Of a stretch of 64,000 nucleotides of DNA, positions 13,620-23,587 are shown piece by piece. The number at the start of each line of letters is the position of its first letter. Positions within the stretch are counted from its first letter, which is position 1. The translations under genes were made by a program, and so were the position numbers. The stretch is taken from NCBI RefSeq assembly GCF_009765755.1, contig NZ_LMUV01000002.1, positions 1,002,485 through 1,066,484 on the forward strand, given 5' to 3'. The DNA comes from Rhodanobacter sp. L36 (GTDB taxonomy: Bacteria; Pseudomonadota; Gammaproteobacteria; Xanthomonadales; Rhodanobacteraceae). The notes under the pieces are model-generated. The model ran no database searches. It had not been told where the DNA came from and worked only from the letters and a program-made list of their open reading frames with translations.

Positions 13620-14363
13620 AGCAGCAGGCGATACGTGCATGCTGCAATCTAGCCATCCGCAATGGCTGGCGAAAGCCTGCAGCAATCTGCGCGCAACCGG
13701 CGTTGCAGCGACCGCCTTGAAGATCAGCGCCGGATCCGCGCCCTCACGCCGCATGTCCGTGCGTTTGCGATGAATGTAGGCGCGCATGATGTCGGCATTG
13801 AATTCAGGATGGAACTGGGTACTGATCGCGCGCGATCCATAACGCAGCAATTGATGTGGATCACGCGATGAACGCCCAAGCACCGAAGATTCGCCGGGAC
13901 GTTCGATCACACTTTGCTCGTGCGTCGTATGGGCGCGAAAAATGATTGGAAGCCGGGACAGCAGCGGATCTCTTTCATGCCCCTGAAACATCTCGATGGA
14001 TTGCGTACCGATTTCACGGCCGCCGGGTAGATAGTCCACACGGCCACCCAGTGCATGCGCCATCAATTGATGCCCATAGCAAACGCCGAACAACGGCAGA
14101 TCGATGTCCATGGCATCACGAATCCAGCCCGCCGTGCGTTCACTCCAGGGCAGTCGCTCGGTCACCATCGATGCCGAGCCGGTGATCATCGCGCCTGCAA
14201 CGTCGCGAGGCGGCGGCAAGGTTTCCCCTGCTGTGACATCGATCGTGCGCAGATATCGAAGCGGCAGCTTGGTACTGATCCGAAACCAATGCGGAAAATC
14301 GCCATGCCTTGCACGAATGGGATCCGGCGCGCGGCCAGTCCGGATGATCAAAATGGGTTTCAT
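13608..14363 (-). CDS. class I glutamine amidotransferase domain protein (GuaA-like)
   Basis: A cytosolic glutaminase-type protein of 251 residues. The triad is visible as C95 in GVCYGHQLMA, with H185 and E187 in FHPEF. An oxyanion-type MITGSASMV lies near 59-67. It has no synthetase domain, so it is a stand-alone GMP-synthase-like amidotransferase; relatives act in gamma-glutamyl hydrolysis or unknown reactions. A second ATG three bases upstream is possible. It is 25 bp downstream of the ATPase gene on the same strand, so cotranscription is likely, though the functions look unrelated. Confidence 0.82.
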   Translation of the reverse strand: MKPILIIRTGRAPDPIRARHGDFPHWFRISTKLPLRYLRTIDVTAGETLPPPRDVAGAMITGSASMVTERLPWSERTAGWIRDAMDIDLPLFGVCYGHQLMAHALGGRVDYLPGGREIGTQSIEMFQGHERDPLLSRLPIIFRAHTTHEQSVIERPGESSVLGRSSRDPHQLLRYGSRAISTQFHPEFNADIMRAYIHRKRTDMRREGADPALIFKAVAATPVARRLLQAFASHCGWLDCSMHVSPAASAS

Positions 14364-14388
14364 CAAGTTGCGAACGATCAGGCAGGCG

Positions 14389-16230
14389 TCAGGGCTGAGT
14401 GTCGTCGAATGTCTCTATCGGTGGCAACACGGTCAAAATTTCCTGCACCGTCGTGAGTCCGGCAGCCACTTGATCGGCTGCGGAAATGCGCAGCGGTCGC
14501 ATGCCTTCGGTCAGTGCCGCCTGACCGAAATTTCCCAGATCGAGTTGCGCGGAAATCAGCGAGCGTAAACGTGGCGACACCTTCATCATTTCGTAGATGC
14601 CGGTGCGACCCATGAAGCCCGTGTTGCGACATTCGAGACAACCGAGCGGCTTGAAAACCTTCTCGGGCACGGGGAGTGACCAGCCATGCGTGAGTACGGT
14701 CCACTCTTGCGGATCCTGCGTGGCTTCCTGCTTGCAATGGGGGCAGAGTGTTCGCACCAAACGCTGCGCCACCACACCGGTCAAGGTGGACTGGATCAGG
14801 TAATGCGGCACGCCAAGATCAAGCAGTCGCGTCACCGCGCTCGGTGCGTCGTTGGTGTGCAACGTGGATAGCACGAGATGGCCGGTCAGCGAAGCCTGCA
14901 CGGCCATCTGCGCTGTTTCCAGATCGCGAATTTCGCCCACCATGATGATGTCCGGATCCTGTCGCAACAGCGTTCGCACGCCTGCCGCGAAATCCAAGTC
15001 GATCGCCGCATGTACCTGCATCTGGTTGAATTCCGGCGAGACCATTTCGATGGGATCTTCGACCGTGCAAACGTTGAGCTCCGGCGTGGCCAGGTGCTTC
15101 AGTGTGGAATACAGGGTCGTTGTCTTGCCCGAACCTGTTGGCCCTGTGACAAGCACGATGCCGTGCGGGCGCTCCACCATGCTTCGCCAGTTGGCGTCTT
15201 CGCCAGCGGAAAATCCGAGCTGCGCGAAATCCTTGACCACCAGGTCGGGATCGAAAATGCGCATCACCACTTTTTCGCCGAACGCCGTGGGCATGTTGGA
15301 GATGCGCAACTCGACTTCGCGACCCAGTGACGAGCGCGTCTTGATGCGGCCATCCTGCGGCCGGCGCTTCTCGGCCACATCCATGCGCGCGAGAATCTTG
15401 ATTCGCGCCGTCACGGCCGTCATCACCGGCGACGGCAGTTCGAACACCTTGTGCATGCGTCCGTCGATACGGAAGCGCATCGATCCGGTTTCGCGCCTTG
15501 GCTCCAGGTGGATATCCGACGCGCGTTGTTCGAATGCGTACTGCAGCAGCCAGTCGACGATGTGCACGACGTGGCGATCGTCGGCACCGACTTCGCCAGT
15601 CTTTCCCAGTTCAACCAGCTGCTCGAAGTTGAGAATCGCCGATGACGCGTCGCTGCCAAAGGCCTTGGCGTCCTGCGCCATCTGGATCGAACGTTGAACG
15701 CCGTAGAACTCCTGCAGATAACGATTGATATCGATCGGGCTCGACACGACGCGCTTCACGTCGCGACGAATCATCTGCGCCAAGTCCGTAGCCCATGCGG
15801 CATCGAACGGCTCACAGGTTGCGAAGGTGACTTCGCCGGGCGCGACAGCAACGGGTAGGATCTTGTGACGCTGCGCATACGCGTGACTGACAACCTGGGT
15901 CACGCTCGATGCGTTGATCTTCATCGGATCGATCTTGAGATACGGCAGGCCGGCATGGCCTGCGAGCCACTCCGTCAACGCTTCAAGTCTCAAAGGTCGG
16001 CCAGGTTCGCGCTGATTGGGCAGCTTGGAATTGGCGATCAAAACGAGCGGATGCAATTCGACCACGCTGCGTCCGGCGCGCGCGCCCATTCGAACCTGTT
16101 TGGCATCCTCCGCAAGCAGAAAACCGTCGACGACCAGTGCCGCCAGCAGATCGTCCAATTCGAGTCGGCCTCGGCGACCAAGCAAGGATGCAATTTGAGG
16201 TGAAGCGGCCATTCCCGTGATGTCCCCCAT
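14389..16230 (-). CDS. GspE/PilB family secretion or pilus assembly ATPase
   Basis: A hexameric cytoplasmic ATPase that powers type II secretion or type IV pilus assembly, 613 residues. An MshEN/T2SSE-N domain lies near 60-180. Walker A is GPTGSGKT at 363-370, the Asp box EDPIE at 391, Walker B DIIMVGEIRD at 427-436 and the His box TLHTNDA at 456-462. A zinc motif uses C496, C499, C531 and C534. No other secretion or pilus gene is next to it, so which machine it serves cannot be told here. An internal ATG at residue 7 is an equal start candidate. Confidence 0.87.
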   Translation of the reverse strand: MGDITGMAASPQIASLLGRRGRLELDDLLAALVVDGFLLAEDAKQVRMGARAGRSVVELHPLVLIANSKLPNQREPGRPLRLEALTEWLAGHAGLPYLKIDPMKINASSVTQVVSHAYAQRHKILPVAVAPGEVTFATCEPFDAAWATDLAQMIRRDVKRVVSSPIDINRYLQEFYGVQRSIQMAQDAKAFGSDASSAILNFEQLVELGKTGEVGADDRHVVHIVDWLLQYAFEQRASDIHLEPRRETGSMRFRIDGRMHKVFELPSPVMTAVTARIKILARMDVAEKRRPQDGRIKTRSSLGREVELRISNMPTAFGEKVVMRIFDPDLVVKDFAQLGFSAGEDANWRSMVERPHGIVLVTGPTGSGKTTTLYSTLKHLATPELNVCTVEDPIEMVSPEFNQMQVHAAIDLDFAAGVRTLLRQDPDIIMVGEIRDLETAQMAVQASLTGHLVLSTLHTNDAPSAVTRLLDLGVPHYLIQSTLTGVVAQRLVRTLCPHCKQEATQDPQEWTVLTHGWSLPVPEKVFKPLGCLECRNTGFMGRTGIYEMMKVSPRLRSLISAQLDLGNFGQAALTEGMRPLRISAADQVAAGLTTVQEILTVLPPIETFDDTQP

Positions 16231-16308
16231 CGTGCTGTTGCTCGCCCGAACCGGTAGGAAAGCAAGCTGCAGCTATACTAACGCGCTTATCCACGGTCAC
16301 GGAAAACC

Positions 16309-17220
16309 ATGTCCGCGCGAACTTTCCAGGACGTCATTCTGACGCTCAATCGCTATTGGGCAGCCCAAGGTTGCGTGCTGTTGCAGCCGCTCGACACTGA
16401 GGTCGGCGCGGGCACTTTCCACCCCGCGACATTCTTGCGCGCGCTCGGTCCGGAGCCTTGGGCGGCAGCCTACGTGCAGCCGTCGCGCCGTCCGACGGAT
16501 GGCCGCTATGGCGACAATCCGAATCGCTTGCAGCATTACTACCAGTACCAGGTCGTAATGAAGCCCAACCCCGAGAACATCCTCGATCTGTATATCGGAT
16601 CGCTGAAAGAGCTCGGGCTCGATCCGCTGGTGCATGACCTGCGCTTCGTGGAGGACAACTGGGAATCGCCCACGCTTGGTGCGTGGGGCCTGGGTTGGGA
16701 GGTCTGGTTGAACGGCATGGAAGTGACGCAGTTCACGTATTTCCAGCAGGCTGGTGGCCTTGAATGCCGGCCGGTGACCGGCGAGATCACGTACGGACTC
16801 GAACGCCTCGCGATGTATCTGCAAAACGTGGACAACGTCTACGACCTGATCTGGACCGATGGTCCGCGCGGCACCATCACGTACGGTGATGTGTTCCACC
16901 AGAACGAGGTGGAACAAAGCACTTACAACTTCGAGCACGCCAACGTGCCGGAGTTGCTGCATTGGTTCGACGTCTGCGAAGGCGAAGCGAACAAGCTCGT
17001 CCAAGCCAACCTGCCACTTCCCGCTTACGAACAGGTCATGAAGGCGAGCCACACATTCAATCTGCTCGATGCGCGTCGCGCCATCAGCGTGACCGAACGC
17101 CAGCGCTACATCCTGCGTGTGCGCGCGCTCTCGCGAGCTGTCGCAGAAACCTATGTGGCGCAGCGCGAAAAACTTGGTTTTCCCGGCCTCAGGAAAATGA
17201 AGGAGGCCGCCCATGGCTGA
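16309..17220 (+). CDS. glyQ: glycyl-tRNA synthetase alpha subunit
   Basis: The catalytic alpha subunit of the bacterial alpha2beta2 glycyl-tRNA synthetase (class II). 303 residues, the normal length. Signatures: [17 protein letters not shown] at the start, [20 protein letters not shown], the [16 protein letters not shown] block and [12 protein letters not shown]. Its end overlaps the glyS start by 8 bp, giving coupled translation of the two subunits. Confidence 0.97.
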   Translation: MSARTFQDVILTLNRYWAAQGCVLLQPLDTEVGAGTFHPATFLRALGPEPWAAAYVQPSRRPTDGRYGDNPNRLQHYYQYQVVMKPNPENILDLYIGSLKELGLDPLVHDLRFVEDNWESPTLGAWGLGWEVWLNGMEVTQFTYFQQAGGLECRPVTGEITYGLERLAMYLQNVDNVYDLIWTDGPRGTITYGDVFHQNEVEQSTYNFEHANVPELLHWFDVCEGEANKLVQANLPLPAYEQVMKASHTFNLLDARRAISVTERQRYILRVRALSRAVAETYVAQREKLGFPGLRKMKEAAHG

Positions 17221-19360
17221 GCACAAGCCGTTACTGATCGAGCTCGGTACCGAAGAGCTTCCGCCGAAATCGCTGGATGAATTATCGGCAGCTTTCCTGC
17301 GCGGCATTTGCGATGGACTGGGCAAACTCGGCATTCGTGCGGATGTCGATCAGGCGAAAGCGTACGCATCTCCGCGTCGTCTCGCGGTACACATTCCGGA
17401 GGTGGCGACGACGCAGCCTGAACAGGTGATCGAACGACGCGGCCCGGCGCTGAGCGCGGCGACCGACATGGAGGGACAACCTTCCAAAGCGCTGATTGGA
17501 TTCGCTCAGTCCTGCGGCGTGGATGTCGCGCAGTTGCAAAAGCTCGAGACCGACAAAGGCAGTTGGTACGTGTGGCGCTCGGTCAAACCCGGTCAGTCGG
17601 TTGCCGCACTATTGCCCGATATCGTCGCCGAGGCGCTCAAGTTGCTGCCGATTCCACGGCCCATGCGCTGGGCCGATCACGACTACAACTTCGTGCGACC
17701 CGTGCACTGGCTGGTCATTCTGCACGGCGCAGAAATTGTGGACGGCGAAGTGCTTGGATTGCAAAGCGGGCGCAAGTCACGCGGCCATCGCTTCATGCAC
17801 CCCAAGCCAGTGCATGTGGCCGATGCCGATGGCTGGCTGGATGCAATGAAGGCGGCGAAAGTCTTGGCTGATCCCTCGGAGCGCAGGCAGCGCATTCGCG
17901 ACCAGGTCGCCTTGGCAGCGAAGGCGACCGGCGGCGTTCCTCGCCTGGACGAAGCGCTGCTGGACGAGATCGCCAACCTCACCGAGTGGCCGATGGCGAT
18001 CACGTGCACTTTCGATCGTGCATTCCTTGAAGTTCCGCCTGAGGCTCTGGTCACCACCATGGTGGCGAATCAGAAATTCGTGCCGGTATTCGATGTGGCC
18101 GGCAAGCTGACGGAGCACTTCATTGGCGTTGCCAATATCGAAAGCAAGGAGCCGTCCGAAATCCGAAAAGGCTATGAGCGTGTGATACGACCACGTTTTG
18201 CCGACGCCAAGTTTTTCTGGGACGAAGACCTGAAGACGCCGCTGGATGCCTATCAGGAGCAGCTCAAGCAGGTGACCTATCAGCAGGCGCTGGGCAGCCT
18301 GTGGGACAAGAGCGTACGCGTTGCGGAACTGGCGCGTATTATCGCCAACCGCGTGGGTGTCGATGCAGCCTTGGCAACGCGCGCAGCTTCTATCAGCAAA
18401 TGCGATCTGCTGACACGCATGGTGGGCGAATTCCCCGAACTTCAAGGCACCATGGGTCGTTACTACGCGGCGCATCACGGTGAATCAGCCGAAGTTTCCG
18501 ACGCTCTCGATACGTACTATCAGCCACGTTTCGCGGGCGATGCCATCGCCGCCGACAAGCTGGGTCAGGTGCTTGCGGTGGCCGAGCGACTCGATACGCT
18601 TTCCGGCATCTTCGCCGTGGGCATGAAGCCGAGCGGAAATAAGGATCCGTTTGCGTTGCGTCGAGCCGCGCTTGGTCTCGCGCGCACCCTGATCGAGGGT
18701 GGTCTCGACCTCGATTTGCGTGGCAGCTTTACTGAATCACTGGAGCTGCTATCCGATACCGCGATCCAGTCGGGACTCAAGCCAGGCAAGGATGGCAAAC
18801 TACCCGCGTTGAGTTCCGGCCAGCGACGGACCATGTTGGTCGACGAGCTTTATGATTTCGTGTTCGATCGCCTGCGCGGTTACTACGCAGAGCAGGGTTT
18901 CGAAAATGCGCAGTTTGAGGCCGTTCTCGCAGTGCAGCCAAATAGCCTGGCGGATTTCGATCGTCGTCTGCGCGCCATCGCAGAATTTTCCCGACGACCG
19001 GAAGCGGTGAGCCTTGCAGCGGCGAACAAGCGAGTCGCAAACATCCTGCGCAAACAGGCGGATGAGGTCGGTGTAAGTACGCTCCACGTTGCGGTTGATC
19101 CCGCTCGGTTCGAGACGGGCGCCGAGCACGAATTGGCGCAAGCGCTGTCGGCGGCGCAACGGGATACTACTGCGGCGCTTTCTGTCGGAAATTACGCAGC
19201 GGTGCTCGATCGCTTGGCAGAGTTGCAGGAACCCGTCGATGTCTTTTTCAACAACGTACTGGTAAACGCCGACGATCCAGCGATACGAGCAAATCGACTG
19301 GCGCTGCTCAGTCAGTTGAAGGCTCAGTTTGGTGCGATCGCCGATATTTCCCTTTTGTAG
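17213..19360 (+). CDS. glyS: glycyl-tRNA synthetase beta subunit
   Basis: The tRNA-recognition beta subunit, 715 residues. It starts [18 protein letters not shown], the hallmark of the family, and holds FVRPVHWLV, the HD-like domain region ([20 protein letters not shown]) and a C-terminal DALR anticodon-binding region near [21 protein letters not shown]. It partners with GlyQ encoded immediately upstream. A bidirectional terminator follows 22 bp after the stop. Confidence 0.97.
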   Translation: MAEHKPLLIELGTEELPPKSLDELSAAFLRGICDGLGKLGIRADVDQAKAYASPRRLAVHIPEVATTQPEQVIERRGPALSAATDMEGQPSKALIGFAQSCGVDVAQLQKLETDKGSWYVWRSVKPGQSVAALLPDIVAEALKLLPIPRPMRWADHDYNFVRPVHWLVILHGAEIVDGEVLGLQSGRKSRGHRFMHPKPVHVADADGWLDAMKAAKVLADPSERRQRIRDQVALAAKATGGVPRLDEALLDEIANLTEWPMAITCTFDRAFLEVPPEALVTTMVANQKFVPVFDVAGKLTEHFIGVANIESKEPSEIRKGYERVIRPRFADAKFFWDEDLKTPLDAYQEQLKQVTYQQALGSLWDKSVRVAELARIIANRVGVDAALATRAASISKCDLLTRMVGEFPELQGTMGRYYAAHHGESAEVSDALDTYYQPRFAGDAIAADKLGQVLAVAERLDTLSGIFAVGMKPSGNKDPFALRRAALGLARTLIEGGLDLDLRGSFTESLELLSDTAIQSGLKPGKDGKLPALSSGQRRTMLVDELYDFVFDRLRGYYAEQGFENAQFEAVLAVQPNSLADFDRRLRAIAEFSRRPEAVSLAAANKRVANILRKQADEVGVSTLHVAVDPARFETGAEHELAQALSAAQRDTTAALSVGNYAAVLDRLAELQEPVDVFFNNVLVNADDPAIRANRLALLSQLKAQFGAIADISLL

Positions 19361-19382
19361 AAACGACGTCGGGACCCAACAA

Positions 19383-19412
19383 AAAAAGGCGGCCTCCTGG
19401 CCGCCTTTTTGC
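19383..19412. terminator. bidirectional terminator between glyS and the XRE regulator
   Basis: AAAGGCGGCC and GGCCGCCTTT form a 10-bp stem with a TCCT loop, flanked by A-tract and T-tract. It can end transcription of glyS and of the convergent regulator gene. Confidence 0.9.
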
Positions 19413-19420
19413 TGATCGAA

Positions 19421-19987
19421 TCAGGCCAGATTGCCGCCTTGTCTGAGACGTTCCGCCAGTCGATGGTTGAAAGTCACCATCGCGATTGGATCTACGTGTG
19501 AACCGCCTGGGCCAAGAATGTCGTAGAGCTGACTGAGCAAATCCGTGTTTTCCGCCAGCGAGAGGTCGCTATTGGCAAGGCTCAACTCGGACTGAAGGAT
19601 ACGCATCGCGGTGTTCAGCCGTTGCGTATCGACTCCGCCGCCATCGGGCTGGGCGTGGGTGGAAAATTTCGCTCCACCTATAGAGCGTGGGGCGGAAACC
19701 TTCTCCGAGGTGTACTGCTCGTCCATGTTCAAGGTCGTGGAGTCAATCTGCAGGCTGCCCTCGCCCGCGACCAGCCATACCAACGAAATACCCAACGTCC
19801 GAGCCAACGTGACGCATCGCGCTCGAGAAGGGTCGGTATTGCCATCTCTCCAGCTGCGGACAACGCCTTCGGAAAAACCGCACATTCTGGCGATTTCCGT
19901 AGCACTTCCCACCCGTTGGATTAGTAACTTGATGCGTTCGGCGAAGCTTCCTGCGCCAGCAACGGTCGTGTTTTTTTGCGTATCCAT
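19421..19987 (-). CDS. XRE-family / phage-repressor-like transcriptional regulator
   Basis: A DNA-binding protein of 188 residues. A helix-turn-helix covers about residues 15-60 (FAERIKLLIQRVGSATEIARMCG then FSEGVVRSWRDGNTDPSRA), like CI/Cro-type repressors. VTLARTLGISLVWLVAGEG follows, the usual link in phage-type repressors. The rest is not a LexA-type peptidase; it lacks a visible Ser-Lys dyad region. The ATG at 19987 has AGGTTGCAG upstream; the open frame extends to 20140 but that part looks non-coding. It is divergent from the TonB receptor gene and could regulate it, which is inference. Confidence 0.78.
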   Translation of the reverse strand: MDTQKNTTVAGAGSFAERIKLLIQRVGSATEIARMCGFSEGVVRSWRDGNTDPSRARCVTLARTLGISLVWLVAGEGSLQIDSTTLNMDEQYTSEKVSAPRSIGGAKFSTHAQPDGGGVDTQRLNTAMRILQSELSLANSDLSLAENTDLLSQLYDILGPGGSHVDPIAMVTFNHRLAERLRQGGNLA

Positions 19988-20264
19988 ATCTGCAACCTGT
20001 GGAAAACGGCGATGTTTAGGCCTATCTGAACAATATTGAACGGAAGGCGGGGAGAAATAAAGGTTAGGAAAGTGTTGACCTTCGTGATTTCTTGAACTAA
20101 CTTCGTAATAACCTACGTATGCAGAACTCGCGTAGCACAACTTTAATCCATTTGTGGACCGCGCGGTATAGATCCGGCTTCAACTCCGGGCTTTAGATGT
20201 AACGGACACAGAAAAGTTTCATGCGCCCGGACAGTTCGGGCCGAACCATGGGGAGTCATCACGT

Positions 20265-23200
20265 ATGAATTCGCGTAAAAATTTGACCACGAGCCAGCTG
20301 CGTCGTACTTCTCTCGCCATTGGTCTTGGGCTTTGCCTGATCGGAACTGGCAATGTTCTGGCTCAGTCGACGACCGGCTCCATATTTGGCCAGGTAGCAG
20401 TCGGTAGCGGCGAAACAGTGCAGATCAAAAGCACCTCCGGCGTAAATCGCCAAGTTGCCATCGATTCTTTGGGCCACTATACCGCCAGCGCTTTGCCGCT
20501 GGGCGACTACACCGTGACCTTGCAACACAATGGTCAGGCCGTGGATTCGCGCTCAAACGTCACATTACGTGTCGGCTCGGGCACTGAAGTTTCCTTTGCA
20601 GGTACGCAGAATGCGCAGAATCTGGGCGCCGTCACGGTCCAGGCCAATGCATTGCCGACTATCGACGTCAGCGCGGTTGATTCGCGCACGGTCATTACTT
20701 CTGAGCAGCTCGCCAAGTTGCCGATCGCCCGTAGCGCCGAAGCAATTGCATTGCTGGCGCCGGGTGTTGTTTCGGGATCGGGTCTGTTCACCAACGCCAA
20801 AGGCCAGGCAGTAATTTCATTTGGCGGCTCGTCGGTGACTGAGAATGCCTACTACCTCAACGGCTTCAATACCACCGATCCGATCAGCGGCTTTGGCGGC
20901 CTCACGCTCCCCTATGGCGCCATCGATCAGCAGGAAATTCTGACCGGCGGCTACGATGCTGCTTATGGTCGTTCCGATGGTGGTGTGATCAGCCAAATCG
21001 GTAAGCGCGGCACCAACGAATGGCATTTTGGCGCCGCCATACAGTGGACCCCAACCGATCTGCAGAACGATCCACGCAATTTCTACTACGTGAATTCGCG
21101 GGCGGATCTGAATCCAGACAAGGCTGGTACTCGGGGTGCGCTCCGCCAGTATCGTAATGACAACAAGTCGTGGACAACCACAGTTGATGCTTACATCGGC
21201 GGCCCGCTGATCAAAGACAAGCTGTTCTTCTTCGCTGCGGTTGAGGCCGAGCGCGTGGAAGGCCACGGCGGCTTCAATGCGCCTGTCGGGGGCGTTGCAA
21301 GCACGAACAAAGACACTCACGAACGCTACGATAACCCGAAGTGGTACACGAAGATCGATTGGAACATCACCGACAGCAATATCCTTGAGCTTACCGGCGC
21401 CTCCGACAAATCATCATTTCAGGGCACGGTCAACTCGTGGAGTCCGGTCACGCACAAGGACACCGGATTTAGCAGCTATGCCACCTCTACCAAAGTCGCC
21501 CAAGATCTGCTTTCGGCCAAGTTCACCAGCTACATCACCGACGATCTGACCTTGACGGCTCTGTACGGCAAGATGAAGGGCACGCTGTATAGCAACACGC
21601 CGGGTTATGACGCGTCCAATACGTATCTGTTTACTCCGGAAAACGAGAACCCGGCATATAACGGAGGCAACGTTATCCGGAACGCCCAGAATGTTATCCA
21701 GGTTTCCGATCCGGAGCACCAGACGCATACGACGGACCTGCGCATCGACTTGAGCTACAAGCTGGGCGATCACACCATTACCGGTGGTATTGATAACCAG
21801 AACGTGGCAGACGTGGACGATGGCGTGGTGATGGGTGGCCCGGGCTATGCCTGGGAATACGACAAGGGCTCGGCAACGACTTACATCATTGGTGGTCCGG
21901 AAACCGGGGCCGACTGGCAGTTGAGTCCGTGGGTACAGGCGCCTGGTTCTGCCTCGAACGGTTACTACGTGGCTCGCTATATCCAAAGCGCCAGCGCTTC
22001 GGTGCGCGTCAATCAGCATGCGCAATATATCCAGGACGCCTGGCAGGTCAGCGATCGCTGGTTGATCAAGGCCGGCCTGCGCAATGACCAGTTCACCAAC
22101 TACAACGGCGTCGGCGTGCCTTATCTGCGTCTGACCAGCCCGCAATGGGCACCACGCATCGGATTCAGCTGGGATGTCAATGGTGACTCGAGCTTCAAGG
22201 TTTATGGCAATGCCGGTCGTTATTATTTGGCGATGCCTGCTAGCGTAGCCCAGCGCTCCGCCGGTGCTTCTTTGTACACTCGTGAATACTTCACCTACAG
22301 CGGCATTGATGCCAATGGTACCCCGACAGGTCTGACACCGATCCAGACCAGCACCGGCGGTCCGATCTCAGCCAACTTGGAATACGGTATCCCGCGCGAC
22401 CCGAAGACGGCAGCGGCGACGAACCTGAAATCCGAGTACCAGGACGAGTACATATTTGGCTTCGACAAGAAGCTGGGTGATACCTGGGTATACGGTGCCA
22501 AGGCCACGTATCGCGATCTGCGTAACGCGATCGATGATGTCGGCGACTCCCCGTCCATTGCCGCCAAGATGGCTGCGATGGGCATCGATCCTGCCACCAT
22601 CGGGACGATCCAAGGCAGCTATTTGATCAATCCTGGTGCCACCAACATCTTCGAAATTCCGAAGGTCGGCGGTGGCTATTACAGCGTGGCAATGGATTGG
22701 AAGAATGACTTCCATTTCAACACCAACCTGAAGCGCAAGTACTACGGCTTGGACATGTACCTGGAGCATCCCTTCGATGGCAAGTGGTTCGGCAAGATCG
22801 ACTACCTGTACTCGAAGAGCTACGGCAACAGCGAAGGCCAGGTGCGCTCGGACATCGGGCAGACTGACGTGTCGGCCACGGTGGACTGGGATTACGCTGC
22901 AGTAATGGATTACGCCAATGGCGACCTGTCCAACGATCGCCGCCATCAGCTCAAGGCCTTCGGCGCGTATCAGTTGACTCCAGAATGGATGGTGTCGGGC
23001 AACTTGGCGGTTCTGTCCGGCTCGCCACGCACCTGCCTGGGTGCCTACGGCGCCGACCAGACCTACCCGGGTCTCGGCTATGGTGACTATCACCACTTCT
23101 GCAACGGTTCACCGTGGTCGCCAGGCAAGACACACAATCCTTGGACCTATACGCTCAGCCTGGGTGGCGAGTACCGCCCGGAATGGGCTGACAAAAAATT

Positions 23201-23390
23201 GGCGTTCAATGTATTTGTCTACAACGTGCTCAATCAGCAGAAGACCACGCAGACTTATGCCATCTACGGCAATTCCAAACCGGATCCGGATAACGGCGGC
23301 GCCATTGATGGCCTGAACATCAGTTACCTGAGGCCCTATACCGCGCAGACCCCGCGCTACGTTCGTGTTGGTGTCACGTACGACTTCTGA
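20265..23390 (+). CDS. Oar-like TonB-dependent receptor with carboxypeptidase-regulatory-like N-domain
   Basis: An outer-membrane receptor of 1041 residues. A signal peptide (LAIGLGLCLIGTGNVLAQ) is followed by a CarboxypepD-reg-like beta domain (about 35-110), a plug (about 125-250, including SFGGSSVTENAYYLNGF) and a 22-strand-type barrel ending in VGVTYDF, with the terminal aromatic residue needed for BAM assembly. The plug lacks a clear TonB box. Relatives are annotated as Oar or substrate-unknown TonB receptors of Xanthomonadales. GGGGAG lies 10 bp before the ATG, and an intrinsic terminator follows. The neighbours give no substrate clue. Confidence 0.88.
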   Translation: MNSRKNLTTSQLRRTSLAIGLGLCLIGTGNVLAQSTTGSIFGQVAVGSGETVQIKSTSGVNRQVAIDSLGHYTASALPLGDYTVTLQHNGQAVDSRSNVTLRVGSGTEVSFAGTQNAQNLGAVTVQANALPTIDVSAVDSRTVITSEQLAKLPIARSAEAIALLAPGVVSGSGLFTNAKGQAVISFGGSSVTENAYYLNGFNTTDPISGFGGLTLPYGAIDQQEILTGGYDAAYGRSDGGVISQIGKRGTNEWHFGAAIQWTPTDLQNDPRNFYYVNSRADLNPDKAGTRGALRQYRNDNKSWTTTVDAYIGGPLIKDKLFFFAAVEAERVEGHGGFNAPVGGVASTNKDTHERYDNPKWYTKIDWNITDSNILELTGASDKSSFQGTVNSWSPVTHKDTGFSSYATSTKVAQDLLSAKFTSYITDDLTLTALYGKMKGTLYSNTPGYDASNTYLFTPENENPAYNGGNVIRNAQNVIQVSDPEHQTHTTDLRIDLSYKLGDHTITGGIDNQNVADVDDGVVMGGPGYAWEYDKGSATTYIIGGPETGADWQLSPWVQAPGSASNGYYVARYIQSASASVRVNQHAQYIQDAWQVSDRWLIKAGLRNDQFTNYNGVGVPYLRLTSPQWAPRIGFSWDVNGDSSFKVYGNAGRYYLAMPASVAQRSAGASLYTREYFTYSGIDANGTPTGLTPIQTSTGGPISANLEYGIPRDPKTAAATNLKSEYQDEYIFGFDKKLGDTWVYGAKATYRDLRNAIDDVGDSPSIAAKMAAMGIDPATIGTIQGSYLINPGATNIFEIPKVGGGYYSVAMDWKNDFHFNTNLKRKYYGLDMYLEHPFDGKWFGKIDYLYSKSYGNSEGQVRSDIGQTDVSATVDWDYAAVMDYANGDLSNDRRHQLKAFGAYQLTPEWMVSGNLAVLSGSPRTCLGAYGADQTYPGLGYGDYHHFCNGSPWSPGKTHNPWTYTLSLGGEYRPEWADKKLAFNVFVYNVLNQQKTTQTYAIYGNSKPDPDNGGAIDGLNISYLRPYTAQTPRYVRVGVTYDF

Positions 23391-23428
23391 TGCTTTGACG
23401 CGATAACTACATCGTTGTAGCTTCAAGA

Positions 23429-23458
23429 AAGCCGCTGGTAACCCCAGCGGCTTTTTTT
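23429..23458 (+). terminator. terminator after the Oar-like receptor
   Basis: AAGCCGCTGG and CCAGCGGCTT form a 10-bp stem with a TAACC-type loop, followed by seven T residues. Confidence 0.93.
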
Positions 23459-23587
23459 GGCGTATCTGGACACGGCCAAAGGTAGTTCAAGGTCGTGACA
23501 CTTGTCGTGTCGAGCGATTTATCAGAATCAGTTCTCGCAAGGAAAGTCTGATGAGCCAGCGCGAACGTTAATTATCAAGGGCGCCAC

